Part shown: positions 23,449 to 31,313 of the stretch, piece after piece
How positions within the stretch are numbered: position 1 is the first letter of the stretch
How the letters are laid out: the number at the start of each line of letters is the position of its first letter
Assembly: GCA_910588975.1 (NCBI GenBank)
Contig: CAJUSE010000015.1
Span: forward strand, 1 to 41,579
Direction: 5' to 3'
From: an uncultured Oscillospiraceae bacterium
GTDB taxonomy: Bacteria; Bacillota; Clostridia; Oscillospirales; Oscillospiraceae
DNA length: 41,579 nt
Made by a program: the position numbers and the translations under genes
Notes under the pieces: generated by a model
Seen by the model: only the letters and a program-made list of their open reading frames with translations
Told to the model about the DNA's origin: nothing
Database searches by the model: none

Positions 23449-26100
23449 ATGAAGAACCTGAAGCGTTTGCTCAGCCTGGCCCTCACCGGCGTCATGCTGA
23501 GCGGCATGATGGTCATGGGCGCCAGCGCTGCCTTCCCCGATGCTGACGAGATCGTCAACGTCGAGGCTGTCAACACCATGGTCGCCCTGGACATCATCAA
23601 CGGCAAGGACAACGGGAACTTTGATCCCGAGGGCCTTGTCACCCGTGCCGAGATGGCCAAGATGATCGCCGTTGCTGTCAACGGCGGTGTGGCCCCCGAG
23701 TTCGGCGTGAAGACTGTCCCCAGCTTCACCGACATCAAGGGCCACTGGGCTGAGCAGTTCATCGAGTACTGCTCTGACATGAAGTACATCAACGGCCGTG
23801 GCAACGGCACCTTTGACCCCAACGGCAACGTGACCGGCGTCGAGGCTGCCAAGATGGTCCTGACCGCTCTGGGCTACGACGCCGAGGCTTATCAGCTGGT
23901 GGGCGCCGACTGGGCCATCAACGTCAGCGCCATCGCCAGCCGGACCTGCAAGCCCATCTCTCTGTATGAGAACCTGAACGGCACCAACCTGAACGCTCCC
24001 GCCACCCGTGACACCGCTGCTCAGCTGCTCTGGAACGGCCTGCAGAACTACACTGTGGAGTTCCAGCCCAACCTGACCATCGTTGGCACCGGCCTGAGCT
24101 ACGGTTATCATCAGACCACCGAGACCCTCATCGCTCACGCCTATGGCGCCAAGATCGAGTTCGGCGTCATCGACAGCTTCGAGTACGATAAGGATGCCGA
24201 GGAGTTCACCTACACCGTCGATGCCAGCGACATCGAGGACGACAAGTTCTCCGCTGGCAGCACCTTCACCAGCAAGGAGGATCTGACCGGTCTGTACAAG
24301 CAGCAGGTCCAGATCGTCTACAAGCCCAAGAACAGCAAGGTGGAGACCCTCTACGGTGTCAACGCCCACAACAGCACCATCATGGGCACCGAGATCCTGG
24401 GCAACATCCCCGAGGTCGACGGCAAGAATGTCAAGGGCACCGATACCAAGATCAAGATCAACGGCACCACCTACCGGGTGAACGAGTCCCTGGCCGATCT
24501 GGCTGTGGTGGAGTTCGTCTATGACACTCCCGCCGACAAGGATCTGACCATTGACGACACCAACCTGGCCGATCTGACTGTTGATGAGACCAACCAGCAC
24601 TTCACCATGAACATCATCGACCAGAATGGCGATGGCAAGGCTGACATCTGCGTTGTCTACCCCGCCTATGTGGCCAAGGTCAACTCCGTGGGCAAGACTT
24701 CCATCTCCACCACCGAGGGCACCTACAAGTTCGACGAGGCCGACATCTATGAGGATGCCGCCAAGGGCGACTGGGTCATCGTCACCAAGGCCATCAACAC
24801 CGCTACCAGCGCTGCTGTTGTGACCAAGGCTGAGATCACCACCGAGATCGTGGACGAGGTCCGTGACAACGACGGTGATCCCGTCACCATCCGTGTGGAC
24901 GGCACCTGGTACACCGATGCCACCGACACTGCTTACGATGATTGGAACGAGGACAACGAGTACGACCTGGTCATCTACAACGGCTATGTCTTCAACGCTG
25001 AGGCCACTGAGGAGGCCGTCACCGTCGACAACATCGCTCTGGCCGTCCGTGCTGACTCCGCTAACGACACTGAGGGCACCATCGACTATGGCACCCAGAA
25101 GGTGAAGCTGGGCTTCTCCGACGGCACCTCCAAGGTCGTCACTGTCATCAAGGTGGGCGACACCACCGTCGCTGACGGCGGCGTGGCTGTTGCCGGCACC
25201 CTGTACACTTACAGCGTCACCACCGCCGGCGAGTACAAGCTGACCGCTCTGGCCGACAAGTACACCACCGAGGCCGGTTACACCACCGTGGACACTCCCG
25301 CTAAGCTGGAGGACGGCAAGATGGGCAACGTTCGCTTCAACAGCAACTCCACCATCTTCGTCCTGCTCAACGACGGCACCTTCAAGGTCATTGACGGCGC
25401 CGATGTCTCCTCCTGGGCCAAGCAGGAGGCCGCTGCCTTCGACGGCGTGGAGCTGTACGCCAAGTCCGGCTCCTCCAACTTCAAGTATGTCACTGTCGGC
25501 GCTCTGAGCCTGGATAGCGACACCATGCCCAGCGAGGATGGCAGCCTGACCTACGGCTACATCACCACCAAGGGCTCCCGTGTCACCAAGAGCGGCACCA
25601 CCTACGTCAAGGCTGTCGTCTGGACTGCTGACGGCGAGATGGAGATCCTGGCCAAGACCGTCAATGACGGCGACGAGGTCGATTCCAACACCGCCGTCTC
25701 CCCCTTCGCTGCCCGTAAGCTGGTCTCCTTCAAGGACCTGGGCAACGGCTATGTGGGCGAGCTGAAGGTGGTCGCCGAGGCCAAGACCTCTTCCGTCATC
25801 GCTTATGACGGCGACGACATCAGCTTCTTCGAGTCCGATGCCTACAACCTGACTCTCGACACCGACATCGTCACCATCTATGTCGACACCGAGAACCTGG
25901 AGGGCTATGAGGACGGCGCCATCCAGATCGCTGCTTACGACACCGACAGCGCCGATCGCAAGAGCTGGACTCCCAACACCATCTACGTCAAGGGCACCAA
26001 CAAGGACGGCGACAATGTGGTCAAGGTCCTGGTCGTTGACGTGAACAACGAGATCTACAAGGGCACCGCTCAGAACGAGGGCGGCTACACCAAGGACTAA
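23449..26100 (+). CDS. S-layer homology domain protein (SLH-D)
   Basis: Secreted 883-residue surface protein on the opposite strand to SLH-A, -B and -C. Signal peptide 1-27 is of the SLH-A type (MKNLKRLLSLALTGVMLSG, GASAAF). SLH repeats at about 29-80 (IINGKDNGNFDPEGLVTRAE), 90-145 (FTDIKGHWAEQFIEYCSDMK, RGNGTFDPNGNVTG) and a degenerate third near 155-205 (ending LLWNGLQNY). The body is beta-rich, acidic and distinct from the other three. The start at 23449 follows CGAGGAGGAATACCCC; the reading frame extends upstream but only through the leader. Codon use is strongly biased (GCT, CGT, ATC, GTC), typical of abundant proteins. It is followed by a terminator and the convergent tfl4 gene. Confidence 0.93.
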   Translation: MKNLKRLLSLALTGVMLSGMMVMGASAAFPDADEIVNVEAVNTMVALDIINGKDNGNFDPEGLVTRAEMAKMIAVAVNGGVAPEFGVKTVPSFTDIKGHWAEQFIEYCSDMKYINGRGNGTFDPNGNVTGVEAAKMVLTALGYDAEAYQLVGADWAINVSAIASRTCKPISLYENLNGTNLNAPATRDTAAQLLWNGLQNYTVEFQPNLTIVGTGLSYGYHQTTETLIAHAYGAKIEFGVIDSFEYDKDAEEFTYTVDASDIEDDKFSAGSTFTSKEDLTGLYKQQVQIVYKPKNSKVETLYGVNAHNSTIMGTEILGNIPEVDGKNVKGTDTKIKINGTTYRVNESLADLAVVEFVYDTPADKDLTIDDTNLADLTVDETNQHFTMNIIDQNGDGKADICVVYPAYVAKVNSVGKTSISTTEGTYKFDEADIYEDAAKGDWVIVTKAINTATSAAVVTKAEITTEIVDEVRDNDGDPVTIRVDGTWYTDATDTAYDDWNEDNEYDLVIYNGYVFNAEATEEAVTVDNIALAVRADSANDTEGTIDYGTQKVKLGFSDGTSKVVTVIKVGDTTVADGGVAVAGTLYTYSVTTAGEYKLTALADKYTTEAGYTTVDTPAKLEDGKMGNVRFNSNSTIFVLLNDGTFKVIDGADVSSWAKQEAAAFDGVELYAKSGSSNFKYVTVGALSLDSDTMPSEDGSLTYGYITTKGSRVTKSGTTYVKAVVWTADGEMEILAKTVNDGDEVDSNTAVSPFAARKLVSFKDLGNGYVGELKVVAEAKTSSVIAYDGDDISFFESDAYNLTLDTDIVTIYVDTENLEGYEDGAIQIAAYDTDSADRKSWTPNTIYVKGTNKDGDNVVKVLVVDVNNEIYKGTAQNEGGYTKD

Positions 26101-26136
26101 TCTCCCTGGATAGCTGCAGCAATATCTGAGACCACC

Positions 26137-26172
26137 GCACCCCCGGACGGGTTTCCGTCCGGGGGTGCTTTT
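26137..26172 (+). terminator. Terminator of SLH-D
   Basis: A 14-bp perfect stem (GCACCCCCGGACGG and complement, loop GTTT) followed by TTTTCTTC. It lies 36 bases after the SLH-D stop and just before the convergent tfl4 stop. Confidence 0.85.
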
Positions 26173-26174
26173 CT

Positions 26175-26594
26175 TCATCCGATGGCCAGATAGTAATATG
26201 TCTTTGCGTTGTAATTGAAGTAGTGATGGTTCACATTTTTTACCTCAAAGCCCTTGTCGCTCACCCGCCCGATCCAGCTGTCCTCTGTGCCGACAAAGAC
26301 CGGGTGGCCGTCCAAGATCAGGCCGCCGTACTCCCCGCCGCCCTCCTGGCCCTCTATGACCACCACCTTGGGCCGAAAGCCCAGCCGGATGGCCTGGATG
26401 GCGTTGGTGTCGTTATAGGCCGCTTCTCCTGCAAAAACTCCTGTCACGATCTTGGGCCGGGCCAGCTCCTCCGCCTTCAGGGCGGCATCCACCTTGGTGA
26501 AATTGAGCTTCCAGTCCTCCCGCACCTTTTGAGGGCTGAAATCCTCATCTCCATAGTCCCACACGGTCAGCTGATAATTTGTCGTCTTACTCAT
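26175..26594 (-). CDS. Tail-fibre-like small protein, paralog 4 (tfl4)
   Basis: 139 residues. The N-terminus matches the other three (MSKTTNYQLTVWDYGDEDF, then VREDWKLNFTKVDAALKAEELAR). The C-terminal part keeps LGFRPKVVV, a GGLILDGHP segment also seen in tfl1 as GGLVLPGHP, and the final TYYYLAIG, with unrelated sequence between. Ribosome site GGTGGAGGTG, TTTTT, ATG is identical to tfl1 and tfl2. It lies tail-to-tail with SLH-D and on the opposite strand from the other three tfl genes, so the SLH-D/tfl4 pair is a mirror image of the other pairs. No signal peptide. Function unknown; tail-fibre resemblance is recalled, not searched. Confidence 0.75.
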   Translation of the reverse strand: MSKTTNYQLTVWDYGDEDFSPQKVREDWKLNFTKVDAALKAEELARPKIVTGVFAGEAAYNDTNAIQAIRLGFRPKVVVIEGQEGGGEYGGLILDGHPVFVGTEDSWIGRVSDKGFEVKNVNHHYFNYNAKTYYYLAIG

Positions 26595-26626
26595 AAAAAC
26601 ACCTCCACCTATGGAGGGAAACAGCC

Positions 26627-26669
26627 AAAAGGCGCCGGAAGAGGTACATCTACCTCTCCCGGCGCCTTT
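26627..26669 (-). promoter_or_regulatory. tfl4 leader hairpin (terminator-like)
   Basis: 26651-26669 and 26628-26646 form a 19-bp stem with one G-U pair at the same place as in copies 1 and 2, a GATG loop and a CCTTTT end. Copy 4 has GGCGCCGG where copies 1 and 2 have GGCGGCGG, with the matching change on the other arm. Because the preceding gene reads in the same direction and ends at 26704, the hairpin could also terminate that gene. Confidence 0.8.
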
Positions 26670-26703
26670 CTGCGTCTATTTGTCAGGGACTTGGCCGTCC
26701 CTC

Positions 26704-28005
26704 TTATTTCTCCTCGCCACGCTCCTTGGCCAGCTGGGCCAGCTTATCCTTCTTGAAGTACTTCTCCACTTCCTTCACCAGGTTCTCGGGGATCTCCCGC
26801 TTCACCGGGAACACGGCGGCGTTGACAAACCGCTCGATGAAGAAAATGGCGAACTCGGCGTTATAGTGGAGCTTCTCGGCGCTCATAAGGGGCATGAGGT
26901 CATAGCGGGTGTGGATCTCGCCGGCCTTGGTGCCCCGGCTCAGGCCCACAGAGGGAATACCCTGCTCGGCAAAGGGGGCGCTGTCGCTGGAGTGGATGCC
27001 CACCCGGACCATGCCCACGGGGTAGCCCGCCTCGTTGGCGATGGCCTCGGCAATGGCCTTCAGGTCGTCGCCGCCGGTGATGAACAGGTTGTTGCTGCCC
27101 AGAATGGTGCCGTTCATGTCGAAGTTGAAGCAGAAGCGGATGCCCTTCACAAGCTCGGGGTTCTTCTCCACGTAGGCCTTGGAGCCGTAGAGGCCCTGCT
27201 CCTCGCTGCCGCACCAGACAAAGCGCATGGTCCGCTTGGCGGGGTGGTTCAAAAAGTGCTCGTAGAGGTACATCAGGGTCACGGCGCCGCTGCCGTTGTC
27301 CCAGCTGCCTGTGCCCACGGTGACGCTGTCATAGTGGGCGGTGAGGACGATGTCCTCGCCGGGGTGGCTCTCGGTGCCCTCCACCACGGCCAGCACGTCC
27401 CGGGAGGTGGTGTCAAAGCTCTTCTGCCGCAGCTCCAGCCGGACGGTCTCGGCCCCGTCCCGGAGCATCTCGTTGGCATCCTTGGAGCGGATGGTGAAGG
27501 TGGGGATGGCACCCACGGCCAGGAAGGTCTCCCGGGTGGCCAGGGAGATCAGATCGGTGGTACTGTCGTCCTGGTACCACTTGTCGGCGTTGATGACGAT
27601 GATGGCCTGGGCGTGGCGGTCCCACAGGGCCTTATACATATCCCAGTCCAGGGGGTTGTTCACCAGCACGGCGCAGCCGGTCAGATCCTCCATGCCCAGG
27701 AAGCCGGCAGGGGAGTTGGCCTCCACATAGCGCAGGGCAAGCTCCACGCCCCCCTCGGGGAACTGGCCTGAGTGGCCCTTGGCCACGCACTCGATGGAGC
27801 GGGTGAAGGGAGCGGTGACGGTGATGGCCGCCTTCTCGATGGTGTAGGCGGGGATGGTGAAGTCCATGATCTCACCCTTGCCGCCGAAGCTCTCGATCTC
27901 GCCCAGCAGCAGCTTGGCGGCCTTCAGCTCGTCCTCAGTGCCGCCGAACCGGTTGAAGCTCAGCTTCTCCAGAAGCTGATACTGGTAGGTCTCACGGTTG
28001 TTCAT
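26704..28005 (-). CDS. M28 family zinc aminopeptidase
   Basis: Cytoplasmic two-zinc exopeptidase of 433 residues that probably releases amino acids from peptide N-termini. Ligands seen in family order: AHYDS (His224), SWDNGSG (Asp236), the catalytic pair in SEEQG (Glu268-269), NFDMNG (Asp296) and GIHSSDSAPF (His). Residues ~70-200 form a PA-like insert, as in many M28 enzymes. No signal peptide is seen. Start: ATG at 28005 seven bases after GGGAGG; the in-frame TTG at 28020 precedes the ribosome site. It has its own promoter (28039-28067). Only the tfl4 leader hairpin lies downstream. Substrate range is not readable from sequence. Confidence 0.92.
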   Translation of the reverse strand: MNNRETYQYQLLEKLSFNRFGGTEDELKAAKLLLGEIESFGGKGEIMDFTIPAYTIEKAAITVTAPFTRSIECVAKGHSGQFPEGGVELALRYVEANSPAGFLGMEDLTGCAVLVNNPLDWDMYKALWDRHAQAIIVINADKWYQDDSTTDLISLATRETFLAVGAIPTFTIRSKDANEMLRDGAETVRLELRQKSFDTTSRDVLAVVEGTESHPGEDIVLTAHYDSVTVGTGSWDNGSGAVTLMYLYEHFLNHPAKRTMRFVWCGSEEQGLYGSKAYVEKNPELVKGIRFCFNFDMNGTILGSNNLFITGGDDLKAIAEAIANEAGYPVGMVRVGIHSSDSAPFAEQGIPSVGLSRGTKAGEIHTRYDLMPLMSAEKLHYNAEFAIFFIERFVNAAVFPVKREIPENLVKEVEKYFKKDKLAQLAKERGEEK

Positions 28006-28038
28006 ACAGGTCCCTCCCAATCAAAAATTGATAAGTCA

Positions 28039-28067
28039 GTTATAACACAAAACGAAGGTTCATGCAA
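28039..28067 (-). promoter_or_regulatory. Promoter of the M28 peptidase gene
   Basis: Minus-strand TTGCAT (28062-28067), 17-bp spacer, TATAAC (28039-28044). Confidence 0.7.
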
Positions 28068-28108
28068 GAAAAGGGGCGGAATTTTTAGGAGCGACTTCCC
28101 ACCCTGCA

Positions 28109-28140
28109 CAAAAAAGCAGGGCCGCCCATGGCGGCCCTGC
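28109..28140 (-). terminator. Terminator of the cytidylate-kinase-like gene
   Basis: An 11-bp perfect stem (GCAGGGCCGCC and complement) followed on the minus strand by TTTTTT. Confidence 0.88.
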
Positions 28141-28156
28141 CTGATGTGTGACGGCC

Positions 28157-28762
28157 TTAGCCCTGAATGAACTTCAAAATCAGCTCCACCGTGCCGTCAA
28201 TGCCCAGCTTGGCGGTGTTGATGCACAGATCGTTCCATTCGGCGGCGCCCCACTTGCGGTCGGTATGGAAGCTGTAATAGGAGGCACGGGACTTGTCCAT
28301 CTTCTTCAGGATGGCCTCGGCCTCCTTCCCGTCGGCGCCCTCGCCCCGGGCCATGATGTACTTGATCCGCCAGTCGTTGTCGGCGGTGAAGAACAGCCGC
28401 ACCAGACCGGGCTGGTCCCGGAGGATATAGTCGGCGCAGCGGCCCACGATGACGCAGCTGCCCTTCTCGGCCACCGACAGTACGGCGTCCCGCTGGGCCT
28501 TGGAGGCCAGCTGCTCCACCGTAGAGCCGTGGACGCTGTTGAGCATATTCTGCTGCCCCATGACCAGGGAGTACAAAAAGCTGTTGGTGGGCTTCTCGTC
28601 ATAATTCTGGAGGAACTGGTGGCTCAGCCCGCTCTCCTTGGCGGCCACGGCCAGAATTTCCTTATCATAATAATCGATGCCCAGTGCCTGGGCCACCTTC
28701 CGGCCGATCTCCCGACCGCCACTGCCGTATTGGCGTCCGATGGTGATGTAGATATTCTCCAT
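28157..28762 (-). CDS. Cytidylate kinase-like family protein
   Basis: 201-residue P-loop kinase of the cytidylate-kinase-like family, widespread in Clostridia. The substrate is often assumed to be a nucleoside monophosphate but is not established for this subgroup. The N-terminus reads ITIGRQYGSGGREIGRKVA, with the P-loop at about 9-18. GIDYYDKEI follows, then a helical region around the lid, and GSCVIVGRCADYIL in mid-protein, the usual order for this family. True CMP kinases (Cmk) are slightly longer and have a different start, so I do not assign cmk. ATG at 28762 follows AAGGAG with 9-base spacing; a TTG three codons upstream is less likely. Single gene with its own terminator. Confidence 0.88.
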   Translation of the reverse strand: MENIYITIGRQYGSGGREIGRKVAQALGIDYYDKEILAVAAKESGLSHQFLQNYDEKPTNSFLYSLVMGQQNMLNSVHGSTVEQLASKAQRDAVLSVAEKGSCVIVGRCADYILRDQPGLVRLFFTADNDWRIKYIMARGEGADGKEAEAILKKMDKSRASYYSFHTDRKWGAAEWNDLCINTAKLGIDGTVELILKFIQG

Positions 28763-28822
28763 CAAGCTCAACTCCTTCTTTCAGGGGGATATTGATTAGG
28801 TGCTATCCCCCCTTGTACCCCC

Positions 28823-28828
28823 ATTATA
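28823..28828 (-). promoter_or_regulatory. Probable -10 of the cytidylate-kinase-like gene
   Basis: A perfect minus-strand TATAAT about 60 bases before the start codon. The -35 region (TTCCAA at 17 bp) is poor, so the promoter is weak or needs an activator. Confidence 0.45.
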
Positions 28829-28992
28829 ACACATCCAACAGAAAATTGGAATGTTTTTTTGTCTTTTTTATAAATTTGTCCCATATGGGCTGGCACAACT
28901 CAGGCCGCCGGGGCGCTTTTTTCGCCAGAGGGGGCGCTTTTTCCTATTCCCCGGTTGATCTGGCAGCCCTCAACCCAGCGGGAGCCGGGTAC

Positions 28993-29025
28993 AAAAAGGG
29001 CGGGTGTCCCCAGGGACACCCGCCC
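28993..29025 (-). terminator. Terminator of ridA
   Basis: GGGCGGGTGTCC pairs with GGACACCCGCCC (4-nt loop), followed on the minus strand by CTTTTTG. Confidence 0.85.
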
Positions 29026-29048
29026 ACATTGTCCTTTTCCGGCCGGTC

Positions 29049-29399
29049 TTACTCCTTAACGGCGGCCACCAGGGTGATCTCCACCTTGTAGGCGGGGCTC
29101 ACCAGAGGGGCCTGGCAGCAGACCCGGGCAGGCTCCTTGCCGGGGACGACCCACTTGTCCCAGACGGCGTTCATCTCGGCCACGTGGCTCACATCGGCCA
29201 TGTAGACGCTGGCCTGGAGGATGTGCTCCTTGTCCGAGCCGTTCTCGGCCAGGATGGCGTCCAGGGCAGCCAGGATGTCGGCGGTCTGCTCGGCCACAGA
29301 GCCGGAGGGGTCGCCCACCTGACCGGCGACGTAGATAACGCCGTTGTGGATGACGGCCTCGGAATAGCGGCCGTTGCCGTTCTTGCGAATGATGCTCAT
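29049..29399 (-). CDS. RidA family enamine/imine deaminase
   Basis: 116 residues, close to the usual ~125. RidA trimers hydrolyse reactive enamine/imine intermediates from PLP enzymes such as threonine dehydratase, protecting other PLP enzymes. Seen here: the N-terminal half with NGVIYVAGQVGDPSG and a helix QTADILAALDAILAENG, then VYMADV, and the C-terminal PARVCCQAP...VEITLVA block. That block holds the conserved Arg (92) and Glu (107) expected at the active site. It lacks a few residues seen in archetypal RidA between strand and C-terminus, so it may be a Rid-subfamily member with a different substrate. ATG at 29399 follows AGGAGGAAAACAAT. It has its own extended -10 and terminator although it lies only 81 bases after the acetyltransferase gene. 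Confidence 0.88.
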   Translation of the reverse strand: MSIIRKNGNGRYSEAVIHNGVIYVAGQVGDPSGSVAEQTADILAALDAILAENGSDKEHILQASVYMADVSHVAEMNAVWDKWVVPGKEPARVCCQAPLVSPAYKVEITLVAAVKE

Positions 29400-29444
29400 A
29401 TTGTTTTCCTCCTGTTTTTCCCCAGCGGGGAGCTTTTCACATTT

Positions 29445-29453
29445 ATTATAGCA
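29445..29453 (-). promoter_or_regulatory. Extended -10 promoter of the RidA-family gene
   Basis: Minus-strand TGCTATAAT, an extended -10 with TG one base upstream of TATAAT. A TTGACA occurs only 7 bp upstream, too close to act as its -35. Confidence 0.55.
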
Positions 29454-29480
29454 GAGGTGTCAAGATAGCGTTGGCCATGC

Positions 29481-30350
29481 TCAGTCAAAGGCCAGGCCCA
29501 GATAGCCACCGCCCCCTGCCAGAACGGGCCGGGGCTTGCCGTCCAGGCTTTTCCACATGCCGAAGGCCACCCGCTCCTCTCCCTCCAGCCCGGTGGGCCG
29601 GGGGGTGCGGACCTGGCAGCCGGCAGCCGAAAAGGCCCGGGCAATGAGGGCCAAGGCCCGATCAGTGAGGGCGGAGTCTATCAGCAGCTCCTTCACCACC
29701 GCCCGGCCGTTCTCCATCTCCACGGCGGCGCAGCCGATGCACTCATCCACCGTCACCGAGCACAGATCCCCTCCCGAGGAGTGGCACAGGTAGCGCTGCA
29801 GCTCCAAAGCGGCGTCGGGATAGGCCACATGGGCCATGCCGGAGAGCCATTTCTCCCGCCGGCGGTTGTAGTCGGCGGCGGACAGGGCGGCGATGGCGCA
29901 GCCCTCTCCCACCGGGGGCAGGGCGGCGGTCTCCACCTCGGTGACATAGGTGGCAAAGCCCTCCCGGTAGCCCCAGCGCTTGAAAAAGCCCTGGTGCAGG
30001 CTCTCCTGGGCGGGGACGGTGCAGATACACCGGGCCCAGTGGGTCCGGGAGAAGTAGTCGGCGTAGTTCAGGATCTGTCCCCCCAGCCCCTTCCCCCGCC
30101 AGTCGGGGTGGGTACACAGGGCGTAGACATAGTCCAGCTTGGCCGGCTCGGCGTCGGGCTGGACCAGGGTGCAGGGGAGCAGGGTCAGAAAGGACTGGAC
30201 CTCCCCCTCCTCCAACAGCACCTGGATCCGCTCCAGCGGGCAGGCCTCCAGAAAGCGGTCAATCAGGCTATCCCCGTCCCCAAAGACCAGTTTCCAGATC
30301 TCCCGGATGCGGGGCAGCTCCTCAGGGCGGGCAGCGTGCATTTGCAGCAT
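29481..30350 (-). CDS. GNAT family N-acetyltransferase
   Basis: 289 residues. The acetyl-CoA binding motif A is clear: YALCTHPDWRGKGLGGQIL, with the R/Q-x-x-G-x-G/A element at about 85-90. Residues 1-140 form the GNAT fold. The C-terminal half (about 150-289) looks like a second, degenerate GNAT/SCP2-like part, as in Eis-type or two-domain acetyltransferases, and holds no second CoA motif that I can see. Substrate unknown. ATG at 30350 follows AGGGAG nine bases upstream. It lies 14 bases downstream of the DUF2156 gene, so the two are probably co-transcribed with the helicase gene further upstream. Confidence 0.85.
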   Translation of the reverse strand: MLQMHAARPEELPRIREIWKLVFGDGDSLIDRFLEACPLERIQVLLEEGEVQSFLTLLPCTLVQPDAEPAKLDYVYALCTHPDWRGKGLGGQILNYADYFSRTHWARCICTVPAQESLHQGFFKRWGYREGFATYVTEVETAALPPVGEGCAIAALSAADYNRRREKWLSGMAHVAYPDAALELQRYLCHSSGGDLCSVTVDECIGCAAVEMENGRAVVKELLIDSALTDRALALIARAFSAAGCQVRTPRPTGLEGEERVAFGMWKSLDGKPRPVLAGGGGYLGLAFD

Positions 30351-30364
30351 GAAATATCTCTCCC

Positions 30365-31276
30365 TTACTTTTTCACCGCCATGAGCTTTTCCACCATCAG
30401 GTCGGGGTAGTAGGACTCCTTGGCCCGGCGCAGGCCCTCGATTCCCATGTCGTCCTCCCGGTTGAGGTACTTCACCTCGGGGTGGGCCTCCCGGACATGG
30501 CGGGCAAACTCCCGGTTGATAACGGCAAAGGCCCCCTGGAGCTCGCTGTACGCCTTCTCAAAGTGGACGTCAAAGGCATCACTGCCCAGCCGGTCCCCCA
30601 TGGTGAAGGCCACCACCTGCCCCTCCACCCGGAGGATGCCTCCTTCCAGGCCCAGGGCCTCGAAGTTGTGGAAGGCCAGCAGAAGGGCCTTTTTCTCGTT
30701 GGAGATGTCCTCTTCCTCCCCGGCCCCCTCCCGGATGCGGCTGCGGCGGTCCCACTCGGCATCCATGGCCATGCACTCGTCCACGCTTGCCGCCGTCATG
30801 ACCTCATAGGCCCAGTCGGGGTTGGCCTCCTCAAAGTGCTTGCAGTGGTTGCGCTTGCCGTGGAGCTTGCGCCCGGCCAGGTCGGCCAGCTTGTCCACCT
30901 CGTAGAGGTAGTCGTGGCCGTCCCGGTCGTCCACAAACTCAAATTGACCGGGGCGCAGGCGCTCCAGGGTGTCGGCCTCGGCCTGGGTCAGGCAAACCAG
31001 CTGGAAGGGTTCTCCCCGTTCTGCGGCATCCTGTTCCAGCTCGTCCAGCACGGCGGACAGATCCCCCTTGCCGGCGGGCCAGAGGTAGGCGCAGCCCCGG
31101 TGGCCCCTGAGCCGGCCAGTGAGGAACTCCCCGGTTTTGGCGATGGTGATGCAATAGCCCGGGGCCCAGGTAAAGAGGGTAGTGAAGTTATACTCGCAGG
31201 CCCGGTACTCCCCCTGGGCCAGGCAGGCGTCCACCCAGGGCTTGTCGGCCAGGGTGGGGGTGTGAAAGTCGATCAT
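30365..31276 (-). CDS. DUF2156 / phosphatidylglycerol lysyltransferase-domain protein
   Basis: 303 residues with no membrane segments. The C-terminal domain of the DUF2156 (LPG synthase C-like, GNAT-related) family is recognised by the YLYEVDKLADLAGRKLHGKR block (about 125-145) and downstream ALLLAFHNFEALGLEGGILR, VVAFTMGDRL and YLNREDDMGIEGLRRAK. Full-length MprF flippases carry this domain behind a membrane part that is absent here, so this soluble form may aminoacylate lipid or another acceptor; the substrate is not known. ATG at 31276 follows AAGGAG with 8-base spacing. It is 37 bases after the helicase stop and 14 before the acetyltransferase start, an apparent operon. Confidence 0.88.
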   Translation of the reverse strand: MIDFHTPTLADKPWVDACLAQGEYRACEYNFTTLFTWAPGYCITIAKTGEFLTGRLRGHRGCAYLWPAGKGDLSAVLDELEQDAAERGEPFQLVCLTQAEADTLERLRPGQFEFVDDRDGHDYLYEVDKLADLAGRKLHGKRNHCKHFEEANPDWAYEVMTAASVDECMAMDAEWDRRSRIREGAGEEEDISNEKKALLLAFHNFEALGLEGGILRVEGQVVAFTMGDRLGSDAFDVHFEKAYSELQGAFAVINREFARHVREAHPEVKYLNREDDMGIEGLRRAKESYYPDLMVEKLMAVKK

Positions 31277-31313
31277 TGGGATATCTCCTTTTTGCCGGGA
31301 TAGGTATCGCCCC

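Noticed and set aside
2292..26100. Diversity-generating retroelement behind the variable tfl tips
   Set aside because: No reverse transcriptase, no template/variable repeat pair, and differences are not limited to adenine positions.
29445..29470. TTGACA near TATAAT upstream of the RidA-family gene as a standard promoter
   Set aside because: Only 7 bp separate them; kept as an extended -10 instead.
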